Assembly (NCBI RefSeq): GCF_052030545.1
Contig: NZ_JBPDIH010000003.1
Span: 124,001 to 188,000, forward strand
Origin: CANMXU01 sp052030545
GTDB taxonomy: Bacteria > Pseudomonadota > Gammaproteobacteria > Enterobacterales > Alteromonadaceae
DNA: 64,000 nt
Reading direction: 5' to 3'
The notes beneath the pieces are model-generated. The model saw only the letters and a list, made by a program, of their open reading frames with translations. It was not told the DNA's origin and did no database searches. Position numbers and translations under genes: made by a program. Shown here in pieces: positions 49,974 to 58,605 of this stretch (positions are counted from its first letter, which is position 1; every line of letters starts with the position of its first letter).

Positions 49974-50972
49974 ATGACAACTATTGCTCAAATAACCCAG
50001 CAGTTTTCACTGTTAGATTATCTTAAAACACTTTCTCAAAGAAAGATGGCGCGCTTTTTAAAGGTCGCCTTATTGCCAGTCGTCGGCATTTTGGTTTTCC
50101 TTATTCTTTGGTCGTTTAGTGCGCAAAAAATAGATACATCGCTGGGTAAGTTTCCTGGTCCAAGCGCCGTATTAACGCAGTTTTCAAGCTTATACCAAGA
50201 GCATGTTGACGAACGAGAAAAAGCAAACGCATTTTATGAACGTCAAGAAAAACGCAATGCTGATCGTGTTGCAAAAGATCCTAACTATGTACCTAAGGTA
50301 AGAAACTATACCGGTAAGGAAACCTTTTTTGACCAAATTATTACCAGCCTAATTACCGTAATGAGCGGATTTTTAGCCGCAGCATTTATTGCCATTCCAT
50401 TTGGCATAGCGCTCGGGCTAAATAAATATTTAAGCGCAGCAGTAAACCCGATTATTCAAATATTTAAACCTGTGTCTCCATTAGCTTGGTTGCCATTGGT
50501 TACTATGGTGGTCAGTGCGGTTTATGTTAGCGCAGACCCGATGATTTCAAAATCATTCCTAAATTCAATGATCACAGTAAGTCTATGTAGCTTGTGGCCT
50601 ATGGTGATTAACACCGCAATTGGTGTTTCAAGCATCGATAAAGATTTACAAAACGTTAGCCGCGTATTGCGTCTTTCAACCCTAACCCATATCAAAAAAA
50701 TTGTCCTACCCGCTTCTATTCCGATGATTTTCACCGGTATGCGCTTATCACTAAGCGTTGCGTGGATGGTACTAATTGCCGCAGAAATGCTTGCGCAAAA
50801 CCCTGGTTTAGGAAAATTCGTTTGGGACGAGTTCCAAAACGGTAGTTCAGAATCACTCGCTCGCATTATGGCAGCGGTAATTGTGATTGGTTTCATTGGC
50901 TTTTTACTAGACAGAGCCATGCTAAAAATTCAGCAGCTAGTTTCGTGGGATAAACAAAACGGCAGTATTTAA
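49974..50972 (+). CDS. nrtB: Nitrate-type ABC transporter permease
   Basis: 332-aa inner-membrane permease with six or so helices and the EAA loop (VSRVLRLSTLTHIKKIVLPASIP, key residues L-x-R-V-L-x-A/S...LPAS-P). Compared with typical NrtB (about 280 aa) there is an extra charged insertion of about 60 residues after the first helix (VDEREKANAFYERQEKRNAD, residues about 73-120). The start has GGAG upstream. It lies 82 bases after nrtA and 25 before the ATPase gene. Function follows from family and neighbours. Confidence 0.87.
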   Translation: MTTIAQITQQFSLLDYLKTLSQRKMARFLKVALLPVVGILVFLILWSFSAQKIDTSLGKFPGPSAVLTQFSSLYQEHVDEREKANAFYERQEKRNADRVAKDPNYVPKVRNYTGKETFFDQIITSLITVMSGFLAAAFIAIPFGIALGLNKYLSAAVNPIIQIFKPVSPLAWLPLVTMVVSAVYVSADPMISKSFLNSMITVSLCSLWPMVINTAIGVSSIDKDLQNVSRVLRLSTLTHIKKIVLPASIPMIFTGMRLSLSVAWMVLIAAEMLAQNPGLGKFVWDEFQNGSSESLARIMAAVIVIGFIGFLLDRAMLKIQQLVSWDKQNGSI

Positions 50973-50996
50973 CAGCTTAAACTATGAGGTTTCATT

Positions 50997-51839
50997 ATGA
51001 GTACACTATTAAACATTAGCCACATTGATATGGTTTTCCCTACCGATAATGGCGGATTTACAGCACTAAAAGACGTTGATTTACAACTAAAGAAAAACGA
51101 GTTCATTTCATTAATCGGTCATTCTGGTTGTGGTAAATCAACGGTTTTAAATATTGTTGCGGGTCTTTATCAAGCAACAACTGGCGGCGTATTGCTTAAT
51201 AACAAAGAAGTAAAAGAGCCGGGTCCAGAACGTGCAGTAGTGTTTCAAAACCACTCATTGTTACCTTGGTTAACCTCTTACCAAAACGTTGAACTGGCAG
51301 TTGAACAAGTGTTTGGCAAGAGCAAAAGTAAAGCTGAAAAAAAGGAATGGATCGAATACAACTTAAAATTAGTGCATATGGATCATGCCATGCACAAACG
51401 TCCTAATGAAATCTCAGGTGGTATGCAGCAACGTGTTGGTATTGCCCGCGCATTAGCAATGCAACCAGAAATTTTATTGATGGATGAACCTTTTGGTGCA
51501 CTTGACGCTTTAACACGTGCCCACATGCAAGACTCATTAATGGAAATTCAACAAGAGCTTAATAATAGTGTCATTATGATCACTCATGATGTTGACGAAG
51601 CGGTATTACTCTCAGATCGCATCGTTATGATGACAAATGGCCCAGAAGCGACTGTTGGTGAAATATTAGATATTAATATTCCTCGCCCACGCAATCGTTT
51701 AGCCCTTGCCAAAGATCCAGAATATAACCGTCTTCGCTCAGAAGTTTTAAAATTTTTATACGAGAAGCAGCGTAAAGTAGAAAAGTTTGAACTGCATAAA
51801 CCGGCAGAAAAACAAACAAGCTCTGCGGCGTCTAGCTAA
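50997..51839 (+). CDS. nrtD: Nitrate-type ABC transporter ATPase
   Basis: 280-aa ATP-binding subunit. Walker A GHSGCGKST (about residues 43-51), Q-loop VFQNHSLLPWLT, signature ISGGMQQR, Walker B ILLMDEPFGALD and switch His in MITHDVDEA are intact. It lacks the extra C-terminal binding-protein domain of NrtC, so it is NrtD-like. Last gene of the transporter set; MITE-B copy 2 begins 30 bases after the stop codon. Confidence 0.9.
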   Translation: MSTLLNISHIDMVFPTDNGGFTALKDVDLQLKKNEFISLIGHSGCGKSTVLNIVAGLYQATTGGVLLNNKEVKEPGPERAVVFQNHSLLPWLTSYQNVELAVEQVFGKSKSKAEKKEWIEYNLKLVHMDHAMHKRPNEISGGMQQRVGIARALAMQPEILLMDEPFGALDALTRAHMQDSLMEIQQELNNSVIMITHDVDEAVLLSDRIVMMTNGPEATVGEILDINIPRPRNRLALAKDPEYNRLRSEVLKFLYEKQRKVEKFELHKPAEKQTSSAASS

Positions 51840-51869
51840 TCGAAATACCTTATAACAATAAAAGACTAG

Positions 51870-52131
51870 AGCGTGTTGACCTTTGGTGTATGTTTTTTCA
51901 GCGAATTGTTTTCCATTTATACAAGGCAGAGCGATTGTCGTGTAGTTATTCTACATAAATGAGTGATAACGCAGTAGAAATGGCAAACAAACGCTGTCCG
52001 AAGGAGCCATTTAAACGCTTCCTGCTCTTTGTTACTAACTTTAGACATAGAATCACTATGCCTTCAAGTTAGTGCCGCGATCAGAAAGCGTTTAAATTGG
52101 ACAAAATTCATACCACAAAGACCAATACGCT
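51870..52131. mobile_element. MITE-B copy 2
   Basis: A 262-base element with ends AGCGTGTTGACCTTTGGTG and complement of AGCGTATTGGTCTTTGTGG. Interior shares ATTTATACAAGGC, TGTAGTTATTCTACA, CGCTGTCCGAAGGA and ACAAAATTCA with copy 1. Flanks are CTAG on the left and CTTA on the right, so a target duplication is less clear than for copy 1. It separates nrtD from the porin gene. Confidence 0.75.
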
Positions 52132-52169
52132 CTTATATTTAAAATAAACTAACGGAGTTAAACACTTAC

Positions 52170-53375
52170 ATGAAATTCAATAAAACAACTTTAGCATTAT
52201 TGCTTGCAGGTACGGCATCGTTCTCTCAATTAAGTTATGCAGAAGCGAGCTTAGCTGATGCGCTTTCAGCGTCTACCGTTAAAACTGACATGAACTTACG
52301 TTACGAGTCTGTCTCGCAAGATAACGCCTTAAAAGATGCTGATGCATTAACTTTACGTACTCGCGTGACGTTAGCTACAGGTGATTACAACAACCTTTCA
52401 GCTGTGATTGAATTTGAAGATTCACGTCAAGTATTAGGCATGGATAGCTACAATGATACGGTTGGCAACAATGGTGACCATTCAGTAATTGCTGACCCAG
52501 AAACAACAGAATTAGACCAAGCCTTTGTTCAATACAAAGCCGATGGCGTAACCGCTAAACTTGGTCGTCAAGTTATCACCTTCGACGGCCACCGTTTTGT
52601 TGGTCATGTGGGTTGGAGACAAGATAGACAAACCTTTGATGGTGCAACTTTTGCGTATGCTGCTGACGATTTAACACTAAACTACGGCTACATTACCCAA
52701 CGTAATCGTATTTTTGCAGAAGCTAAAGATCTTGATTCAAAAGATCACTTACTGAATGCTTCATATAAAACTAGCGTCGGTAAACTTACTGCATACGGTT
52801 ATTTACTTGAAGTAGATAACGGCATTTCAAATGGTCTAGATACTTACGGCGCAAGTTTTACCGGCGCAACAAAACTTGATAGCACTAAAATTAGCTACCA
52901 ACTTGAATACGCAACTCAAGATGCTGACTCTGCCGATATGTCGTACAGTGCTGACTACATGTTAGCTGAAATCGGTGCAGGTTTTAGCGGTGTTACAGCT
53001 AAGTTAGGTTACGAAGTATTAGGCTCTGACGATGGCATGTATGGTTTTTCTACGCCACTAGCGACGTTACATAAATTTAATGGTTGGTCAGATCAATTCT
53101 TATCAACACCAAAAGAAGGTTTAGCAGACCTTTATGTATCACTTTCAGGTAAGGCACTTTCAGGTAAGTGGGCAGTTACTTATCACGATTTTTCTGCTGA
53201 TGATGCTAGTGCTACAGTAGATGACTTAGGTAGTGAAATTAACGCACTCTACGCTCGCCCATTTAACAAAATGTTAAGCGGTGGTATTAAATTTGCGGCG
53301 TACTCAGCGGGTGATGCTGGTGCAGGCAAAGTTGATACCGATAAAGTTTGGGTTTGGTTAACAGCTAAGTTCTAA
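52170..53375 (+). CDS. Alginate-export-type outer-membrane porin
   Basis: 401-aa beta-barrel with a signal peptide (LALLLAGTASFSQLSYA) followed by a single-chain barrel (TDMNLRYESVSQDNALKDAD, LTLRTRVTLATGDY, FVQYKADGVTAKLGRQVI...) ending in WLTAKF, the terminal Phe of outer-membrane proteins. Porins of this family often sit beside nitrate uptake genes in Alteromonadales, so a role in nitrate entry is plausible but inferred. AACGGAGTT precedes the ATG. A terminator follows at 53399. Confidence 0.8.
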   Translation: MKFNKTTLALLLAGTASFSQLSYAEASLADALSASTVKTDMNLRYESVSQDNALKDADALTLRTRVTLATGDYNNLSAVIEFEDSRQVLGMDSYNDTVGNNGDHSVIADPETTELDQAFVQYKADGVTAKLGRQVITFDGHRFVGHVGWRQDRQTFDGATFAYAADDLTLNYGYITQRNRIFAEAKDLDSKDHLLNASYKTSVGKLTAYGYLLEVDNGISNGLDTYGASFTGATKLDSTKISYQLEYATQDADSADMSYSADYMLAEIGAGFSGVTAKLGYEVLGSDDGMYGFSTPLATLHKFNGWSDQFLSTPKEGLADLYVSLSGKALSGKWAVTYHDFSADDASATVDDLGSEINALYARPFNKMLSGGIKFAAYSAGDAGAGKVDTDKVWVWLTAKF

Positions 53376-53384
53376 GCCAACTTT

Positions 53385-53490
53385 AAGCTGCAAGTGATAA
53401 GCCGCAAGCGATAAGCTGCGGCTTTTTACTTCTAACTTGTAGCTTTTAACTTCCAACTTGCAACTTCACACTTCTAACTTGCCGCTTTTC
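53385..53490. repeat. Imperfect AAGCTGCAAG repeats, block 2
   Basis: AAGCTGCAAGTGATAAGCCG and following units, then inverted forms CTTCTAACTTGTAGC, CTTTTAACTTCCAAC, CTTGCAACTTC, CTTCTAACTTGCCGC. Same vocabulary as the block at 44041-44222, again at a gene 3' end, between convergent porin and mrcB genes. Confidence 0.65.
53399..53428 (+). terminator. Intrinsic terminator of the porin gene
   Basis: AAGCCGCA and TGCGGCTT pair around a 10-base loop, followed by TTT. It starts 24 bases after the porin stop codon and is built from units of the surrounding repeat block. Confidence 0.7.
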
Positions 53491-53491
53491 G

Positions 53492-55849
53492 CTAATCACT
53501 AAATAGTTTTTCAAACCAAGATTTTGGCTCTTCTGCTTTTTGCTGGCAAGGCTGAAGTTTAATGTTCCAATTTACTGTCGGCAATTCAATGGTGTCTTGG
53601 CAATTTTCTTCCACTGCATGACCACTGATTTTTTCAAACTTTTGCCACACTATACTACTTGGCGCTGTTGGCACTAAATCAACCACACCTTGTTTTTTCA
53701 TAAAATTAGCAAACAATACCAAAGCGCCACTGCTGCCAGTTAATGCTGTTGTTTGGTTATCGTCGTGGCCAAGCCAAGTGGTCACCAAATGTTGTTGATC
53801 GTAACCGACAAACCAGCTGTCGCGCTGCTCATTACTGGTACCCGTTTTTCCGCCTAGCTGCTTGTCTTTTAGCCGCCAAGTCAGTGAGCGTGCTGTACCG
53901 GTTTTAGTAACTTGCTGTAAGGCGTGATCAATTAAAAAGGCACCATTGTCAGATAACCTTTGCTCTTTGATTTGCTCAAAGGCATACAAGGTTTCACCTT
54001 TGGCAGATATTACCTGATTAATAACATGAGCCTGCAAGTATTGCCCTTGACCCACAAGCGGCAAGTAAAGTTGATTAACTTGCCAAGGTGACATATTTAT
54101 CGCGCCAAGCAGTAACGACGGACGAGTAACAATATCTTGTTGATAACCTAAAAGGTGCACCGCATTGGCAACACTTTCCAGCCCTAAACTCATGCCCAAA
54201 TTAACGGTTGGAATATTGAGCGATTGTACTAGGGCGTCAATTAAGTTAACTTGTCCACGATATTTACCGTCGTAATTTTTTGGTTGCCACTCTTTACCGC
54301 TATCGCTAGTTAAGACAATTTTTTCATCTTTTAAAATGGTGGCAAAATTATATTGCTCGTAGCGCTCTAGCGCGGCCAAAAATACCGCGGGTTTGATTAA
54401 TGAGCCAATTGGTCGCTGAGCATGTAAAGCGCGGTTAAATCCGGCATAGCCGCTTTCTCTGCCACCAACAATGGCTCTAACTTCGGCTGTTTCGATATCG
54501 GTAATAACCATCGCCGCCTGTAAATTATTTTCTTGGTGGCTTTTTTCCAATGCAGCTAGTTGCTCGCGCACCGTTTGTTCAGCACTTAATTGGCTAAACA
54601 ATGAAAAGCCCGTAAAAACACGAATGCCAGTTTGCTGACTTTGTGGGTCGAGTATTTGTGCCAGCTCGCTTTTTACTTTTTGCATATAGGCTGGATATTT
54701 TTGCTTGACTAAACGGCGGCTATGTCGAATCGATAAGTCAGATTCAACCGCATCAACAAAGGCGTTTTTGGTCAAATAATTTTGTTCAAACATCAAGCGT
54801 AAAATCAAATCGCGACGCTTTTTCGCGCGCTCGGGAAAGCGCCAAGGATCGTAATAACTTGGCCCTTTAACTTGACCAATTAATAGCGCCATTTGCGCAG
54901 GGGTGAGTGACTGGATCGGTTGACCAAAATAAAATTGAGCCGCCAAACCAAAGCCATAAATACCGTTCGCGTAATGCTGTCCAAGATACACTTCGTTTAA
55001 ATAGGCTTCTAATAGCTGATCTTTGCTGTAGCGATATTCTAAAATCAGCGCCATAAAGGCTTCATTAATTTTGCGTGTCAGGGTTTTCTCGCGCGTTAAA
55101 AACATATTTTTAACTAACTGCTGAGTTAAGGTACTGCCGCCCTGTACCGTTCTACCGGCACTAATATTAGTAATTAACGCCCTAATTATGCCTAATGGTG
55201 AAACGCCATGATGAAAATAAAAGTCGCGATCTTCTACCAATAATAAACTGTCAATAAGCTGTTCTGGCACTGTTTCTAGCGCAACTAATACCCGATCTTC
55301 TTTGCTTTCAGGTAAAATTCGGTCAATAAATACCGGCTCTAGTTGAACACTTTCAACTTCAAACTGTGCTTGAAAAACACGTTCAACTACGCCGCTGTTA
55401 ACATTAATGGTTAGCTCTACAGCTGGCTCCATACCATAGCCAAAATCAAAACTATTGCGATAAATAATAATGCGTTGGTTAGACAAGGCATATTCACCGG
55501 CGCGTTTTACCTGCGCAACTTTGCGATAACCGGCATAATCGAGTGATTTGCGCAAATGCTGCAAGTTTAGTGGCATGCCCGAAGTAATCGTTTCGATTTG
55601 ACCAAACACTTGTACGGGGATTTGCCAGCGTTGACCTTCAAAGGTATTGCGTACTTTACCGTCAAGATAAATGACATAAATAACAATCGCTAACAGCATG
55701 ACTAACGCTAACTTAAATGCTGTAACTACACACCAACGCAGCTTTGAATTTGACGGTGGGTTATTGTTAACCGTTGTTTTTTTTGCCGGCTTGGCTGCGC
55801 TTTTTTTGGCACTCGACGATGTTTTTTTCGTGGGAGTTTTACTGACCAT
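53492..55849 (-). CDS. mrcB: Penicillin-binding protein 1B (bifunctional class A PBP)
   Basis: About 785 aa. A basic Ala/Lys/Ser-rich cytoplasmic tail and one helix (LALVMLLAIVIYVIYL) are followed by a UvrB-like-2 domain, the glycosyltransferase-51 domain (EDRDFYFHHGVSPLGIIRAL, GGSTLTQQLVKNMFL) and the transpeptidase domain (RPIGSLIKP with the active Ser-x-x-Lys, SLN and KTGTSNEQRDSW). Synthesises and cross-links peptidoglycan. ATG 55849 (MVSKTPTKKTSS) is favoured; a longer frame reaches 55909. Its ribosome site (AAGG) sits unusually close to this ATG. Confidence 0.93.
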   Translation of the reverse strand: MVSKTPTKKTSSSAKKSAAKPAKKTTVNNNPPSNSKLRWCVVTAFKLALVMLLAIVIYVIYLDGKVRNTFEGQRWQIPVQVFGQIETITSGMPLNLQHLRKSLDYAGYRKVAQVKRAGEYALSNQRIIIYRNSFDFGYGMEPAVELTINVNSGVVERVFQAQFEVESVQLEPVFIDRILPESKEDRVLVALETVPEQLIDSLLLVEDRDFYFHHGVSPLGIIRALITNISAGRTVQGGSTLTQQLVKNMFLTREKTLTRKINEAFMALILEYRYSKDQLLEAYLNEVYLGQHYANGIYGFGLAAQFYFGQPIQSLTPAQMALLIGQVKGPSYYDPWRFPERAKKRRDLILRLMFEQNYLTKNAFVDAVESDLSIRHSRRLVKQKYPAYMQKVKSELAQILDPQSQQTGIRVFTGFSLFSQLSAEQTVREQLAALEKSHQENNLQAAMVITDIETAEVRAIVGGRESGYAGFNRALHAQRPIGSLIKPAVFLAALERYEQYNFATILKDEKIVLTSDSGKEWQPKNYDGKYRGQVNLIDALVQSLNIPTVNLGMSLGLESVANAVHLLGYQQDIVTRPSLLLGAINMSPWQVNQLYLPLVGQGQYLQAHVINQVISAKGETLYAFEQIKEQRLSDNGAFLIDHALQQVTKTGTARSLTWRLKDKQLGGKTGTSNEQRDSWFVGYDQQHLVTTWLGHDDNQTTALTGSSGALVLFANFMKKQGVVDLVPTAPSSIVWQKFEKISGHAVEENCQDTIELPTVNWNIKLQPCQQKAEEPKSWFEKLFSD

Positions 55850-56009
55850 AACCTTGTAATTTGTATCGAGTTGGATGAGAAACTTCCACATGATAAAGCA
55901 GCACAGCACTTTCCTCTAGCGAAATATATTTCCCGCTAAGGGTTTATTTAATGTAAGTGCGATAACAGGTATAATCACGCTACCTAAGTTCTGAGTTAAC
56001 CTCCCTATT

Positions 56010-56918
56010 ATGTCATCGTTCAATTTATTAGTCGTTCTTGGCGCAACCGCCTCAGGTAAAACCAAACTTGCGGTAGAATTAGCACGGCAATTCAATGGCG
56101 AAGTGATCTCAGCTGACTCTAGGCAAGTTTATCGTGGTCTCGATTTAGGCAGCGGTAAAGATTTAGCCGAATACCAAGAAATTCCTTATCATTTAATTGA
56201 TATTGTCGACCCAGGTTATGAGTACAATATTTTTGATTTTCAAGGCCACTTTGTTGAAGCGTTTGAAGACATTAACCAGCGTAACAAATTAGCCATTTTA
56301 GCCGGCGGTTCTGCGCTTTATGTTGACGCTATTTTAAAAGGCTATCGTTTAATTGAAGTACCAGAAAACCCAGCATTAAGAGCTAAATTAGCCCCGCAAA
56401 GCCACCAAAGCTTGGTGGAAAAGTTACAGCAATTAAAACCTCAGTTGCACAATACCACTGATCTTATAGAGCGAGAGCGCTTAGTACGCGCCATTGAAAT
56501 TGCGCAAGGCGAACAAGCAGCAAATGCTAAATTACCACCATTTCCAGAAATTAAACCGTTCATTTTTGCCATTGATTGGCCACGAGAAGTTCTGCGCCAG
56601 CGTATTACAAGTCGTCTAAAAGAAAGGTTAGAACAAGGCTTAATCGAAGAAGTTGAGCAGCTGCATCAACAAGGTGTTGCTTGGCAAACGCTCGAGTTTT
56701 ATGGTTTGGAATACCGATTTATTGCGCAATATCTACAAGGAAAGATAAGTAAAAACGATATGTTTCAAAAGCTTAATTCGGCAATACATCAGTTTGCCAA
56801 AAAACAAGATACCTGGTTAAGACGCCTAGAACGCAATGGTTTTACCATCAATCACTTAACTGGCGAGCAAGCGAATTTACCACAAGCCTTAGCGGCAATT
56901 ACAAACGCGCATCGTTAA
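56010..56918 (+). CDS. miaA: tRNA dimethylallyltransferase
   Basis: 302-aa enzyme that adds a dimethylallyl group to A37 of tRNAs reading UNN codons. P-loop GATASGKTKLAVELA (about residues 10-24), DSRQVYRGLDLGSGK, and the tRNA-binding helices (FYGLEYRFIAQYL; FAKKQDTWLRRL) are standard. Divergent from mrcB. Usually followed by hfq, which is not present here; a DUF4399 gene follows. Length is normal. Confidence 0.94.
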   Translation: MSSFNLLVVLGATASGKTKLAVELARQFNGEVISADSRQVYRGLDLGSGKDLAEYQEIPYHLIDIVDPGYEYNIFDFQGHFVEAFEDINQRNKLAILAGGSALYVDAILKGYRLIEVPENPALRAKLAPQSHQSLVEKLQQLKPQLHNTTDLIERERLVRAIEIAQGEQAANAKLPPFPEIKPFIFAIDWPREVLRQRITSRLKERLEQGLIEEVEQLHQQGVAWQTLEFYGLEYRFIAQYLQGKISKNDMFQKLNSAIHQFAKKQDTWLRRLERNGFTINHLTGEQANLPQALAAITNAHR

Positions 56919-56935
56919 TTGTTTATCGATTTTTA

Positions 56936-56951
56936 TGTGATTTTGATCACA
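56936..56951. promoter_or_regulatory. CRP-type binding site
   Basis: TGTGATTTTGATCACA matches the CRP consensus TGTGA-N6-TCACA perfectly. It is in the short intergenic region upstream of the DUF4399 gene; TATGCT (56960-56965) could be a -10 box. Which promoter it serves is not settled. Confidence 0.75.
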
Positions 56952-57004
56952 AATTTCACTATGCTATAGCGCACATCAATTATCTTCCAAATAAAGGAAT
57001 TATT

Positions 57005-57433
57005 ATGAAAAAGTCGCTATTACTTGCCTCACTATTACTGGCAAATATTTCGCCTATGGCAATGGCACATCAACATGAAAAAGCACATGCACCTAAAGCC
57101 AGTGTTTATATTATTTCACCGCAAAATGGCGCAACAGTTTCATCACCCGTGAAGGTGACTTTTGGTTTGTCGGGCATGGGAGTTGCACCTGCTGGGGTTG
57201 AACGAAAAAATACCGGTCATCACCATATTTTAATTGATACCGATACCTTACCCGATTTAACTAAGCCGTTACCGGCTACCGATAAAATTAAGCATTTTGG
57301 CGGCGGTCAAACTGAAACGACATTAAACTTAAGCCCAGGTAAACATACCTTACAGCTAGTATTGGGCAATCATGCGCATGTGCCACACAAGCAACCTGTC
57401 ATGTCGAAAAAGATCACCATTACGGTTAAATAA
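57005..57433 (+). CDS. DUF4399 periplasmic protein
   Basis: 142-aa secreted protein with signal peptide (LLLASLLLANISPMAMA). It contains the DUF4399 core: VYIISPQNGATVSSPVKVTF, FGLSGMGVAPAG, TGHHHILID and LVLGNHAHVPH. Many histidines suggest metal binding, but the function is unestablished. AAAGGAA precedes the ATG, and a perfect CRP-type site lies 54-69 bases upstream. A bidirectional terminator follows. Confidence 0.88.
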   Translation: MKKSLLLASLLLANISPMAMAHQHEKAHAPKASVYIISPQNGATVSSPVKVTFGLSGMGVAPAGVERKNTGHHHILIDTDTLPDLTKPLPATDKIKHFGGGQTETTLNLSPGKHTLQLVLGNHAHVPHKQPVMSKKITITVK

Positions 57434-57440
57434 GCATAAA

Positions 57441-57476
57441 AAAACCTACTAACAATATAAACTGTTGGTAGGTTTT
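57441..57476. terminator. Bidirectional intrinsic terminator
   Basis: AAAACCTACTAACA pairs with TGTTGGTAGGTTTT (14 bp, one G.U) around an 8-base loop, with A- and T-rich flanks. It separates the convergent DUF4399 and CNNM-CBS genes. Confidence 0.85.
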
Positions 57477-57496
57477 AGCTATCAAGCAGACAGTAA

Positions 57497-58546
57497 TTAA
57501 TTATTGTCTTCTTGGTCTTTAATACGCTTTAGCCGCTCTCTAAATTTAGATTTAGCCAGCTGTTGTAAATCTTCAACTTGATCACTTTCGTCAATAATTT
57601 CGCGACCGAGCAAGGTTTCGATACAATCTTCAAGCGTGACAATACCAGCCGTTTGTCCAAAATGATCTTCAACTAAAAATATATGCTCTTGTCGTTTGAT
57701 AAATAAATCGAGCAAATTGAGTACAGGAAAACTTTCCGAGACCCGATATAACGGCATTAATATCTCTTTAATAGCAACATCGCCTTTGCCTTGTCGTTCT
57801 TGTTCATACAAGTGCGCTTTTAATATCACACCGGTAATATTGTCGGTCGATTCTTGATAAACAGGAATGCGGGTAAAAATTGACGTTTGTTCTGCTTCAA
57901 TCGCCTGCGATACTGTAGTGTTTTCATCTAAGGTGTGCATCACCGTACGTGGCGTTAAAATATCTTCGGTTTTTGCGTGTTTTAAACCAAGAATATTATT
58001 CACCAATTGATTTTCTTGTCCTGCAATCGCACCTCCTTTATGGCTTAGTGCAGTAAACGCTAAAACCTCATCACGACTAATCGTATCATTTTTGCCGCTG
58101 CTAAAGAGTTTCGTTAACTGTGAAGATAACCAAACTAGCGGAAAGACCAGTTTCACCAAAAAGCTAATAATATAAGCTGATGGTACCGCTAATGAACGCC
58201 AAAAATTCGCCCCTAATGTTTTAGGAATAATTTCAGAAAAGTATAAAATGGCAAGGGTTAAGACGAGCGCCACTATGGTTTCACTTTCTTCGCCAAATAC
58301 TTTTAAAGCTTGTGCGCCGACACCTGCGGCTCCCATAGTATGAGCGAAGGTATTTAAAATAAGAATGCTAGAAATAGACTGATCTAAATTTTGCTTAACT
58401 TTAGTGACCATTTTTCCATGTTTAGGTGACTTTTCTTGTAAGTTAGCAACAAAGCTTGGTGAAATAGAAAGCAACACAGCTTCAAGGATGGAACATAAAA
58501 AGGAGACGCCAATAGCAACCCCTAGGTAGATAAATAATAGTGTCAT
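57497..58546 (-). CDS. CNNM/CorC-type membrane protein with CBS domains
   Basis: 349-aa protein: an N-terminal CNNM (DUF21) membrane domain of three or four helices (LLFIYLGVAIGVSFLCSILEA, LALTLAILYFSEIIPKTLG; shown as parts of longer stretches) and a CBS pair (DILTPRTVMHTLDENTTVSQA; FLVEDHFGQTAGIVTLEDCIETLLG, abbreviated). The C-terminal CorC/HlyC domain of larger members is absent. CNNM proteins are linked to magnesium or cobalt transport. Annotated 'hemolysin' in some databases, but that name is misleading. Confidence 0.87.
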   Translation of the reverse strand: MTLLFIYLGVAIGVSFLCSILEAVLLSISPSFVANLQEKSPKHGKMVTKVKQNLDQSISSILILNTFAHTMGAAGVGAQALKVFGEESETIVALVLTLAILYFSEIIPKTLGANFWRSLAVPSAYIISFLVKLVFPLVWLSSQLTKLFSSGKNDTISRDEVLAFTALSHKGGAIAGQENQLVNNILGLKHAKTEDILTPRTVMHTLDENTTVSQAIEAEQTSIFTRIPVYQESTDNITGVILKAHLYEQERQGKGDVAIKEILMPLYRVSESFPVLNLLDLFIKRQEHIFLVEDHFGQTAGIVTLEDCIETLLGREIIDESDQVEDLQQLAKSKFRERLKRIKDQEDNN

Positions 58547-58605
58547 TAGTTGTGACAGTGTCCTTTAAGAACAAAATAAAAATAGATAATAGGGTTTGTG
58601 GCAAC

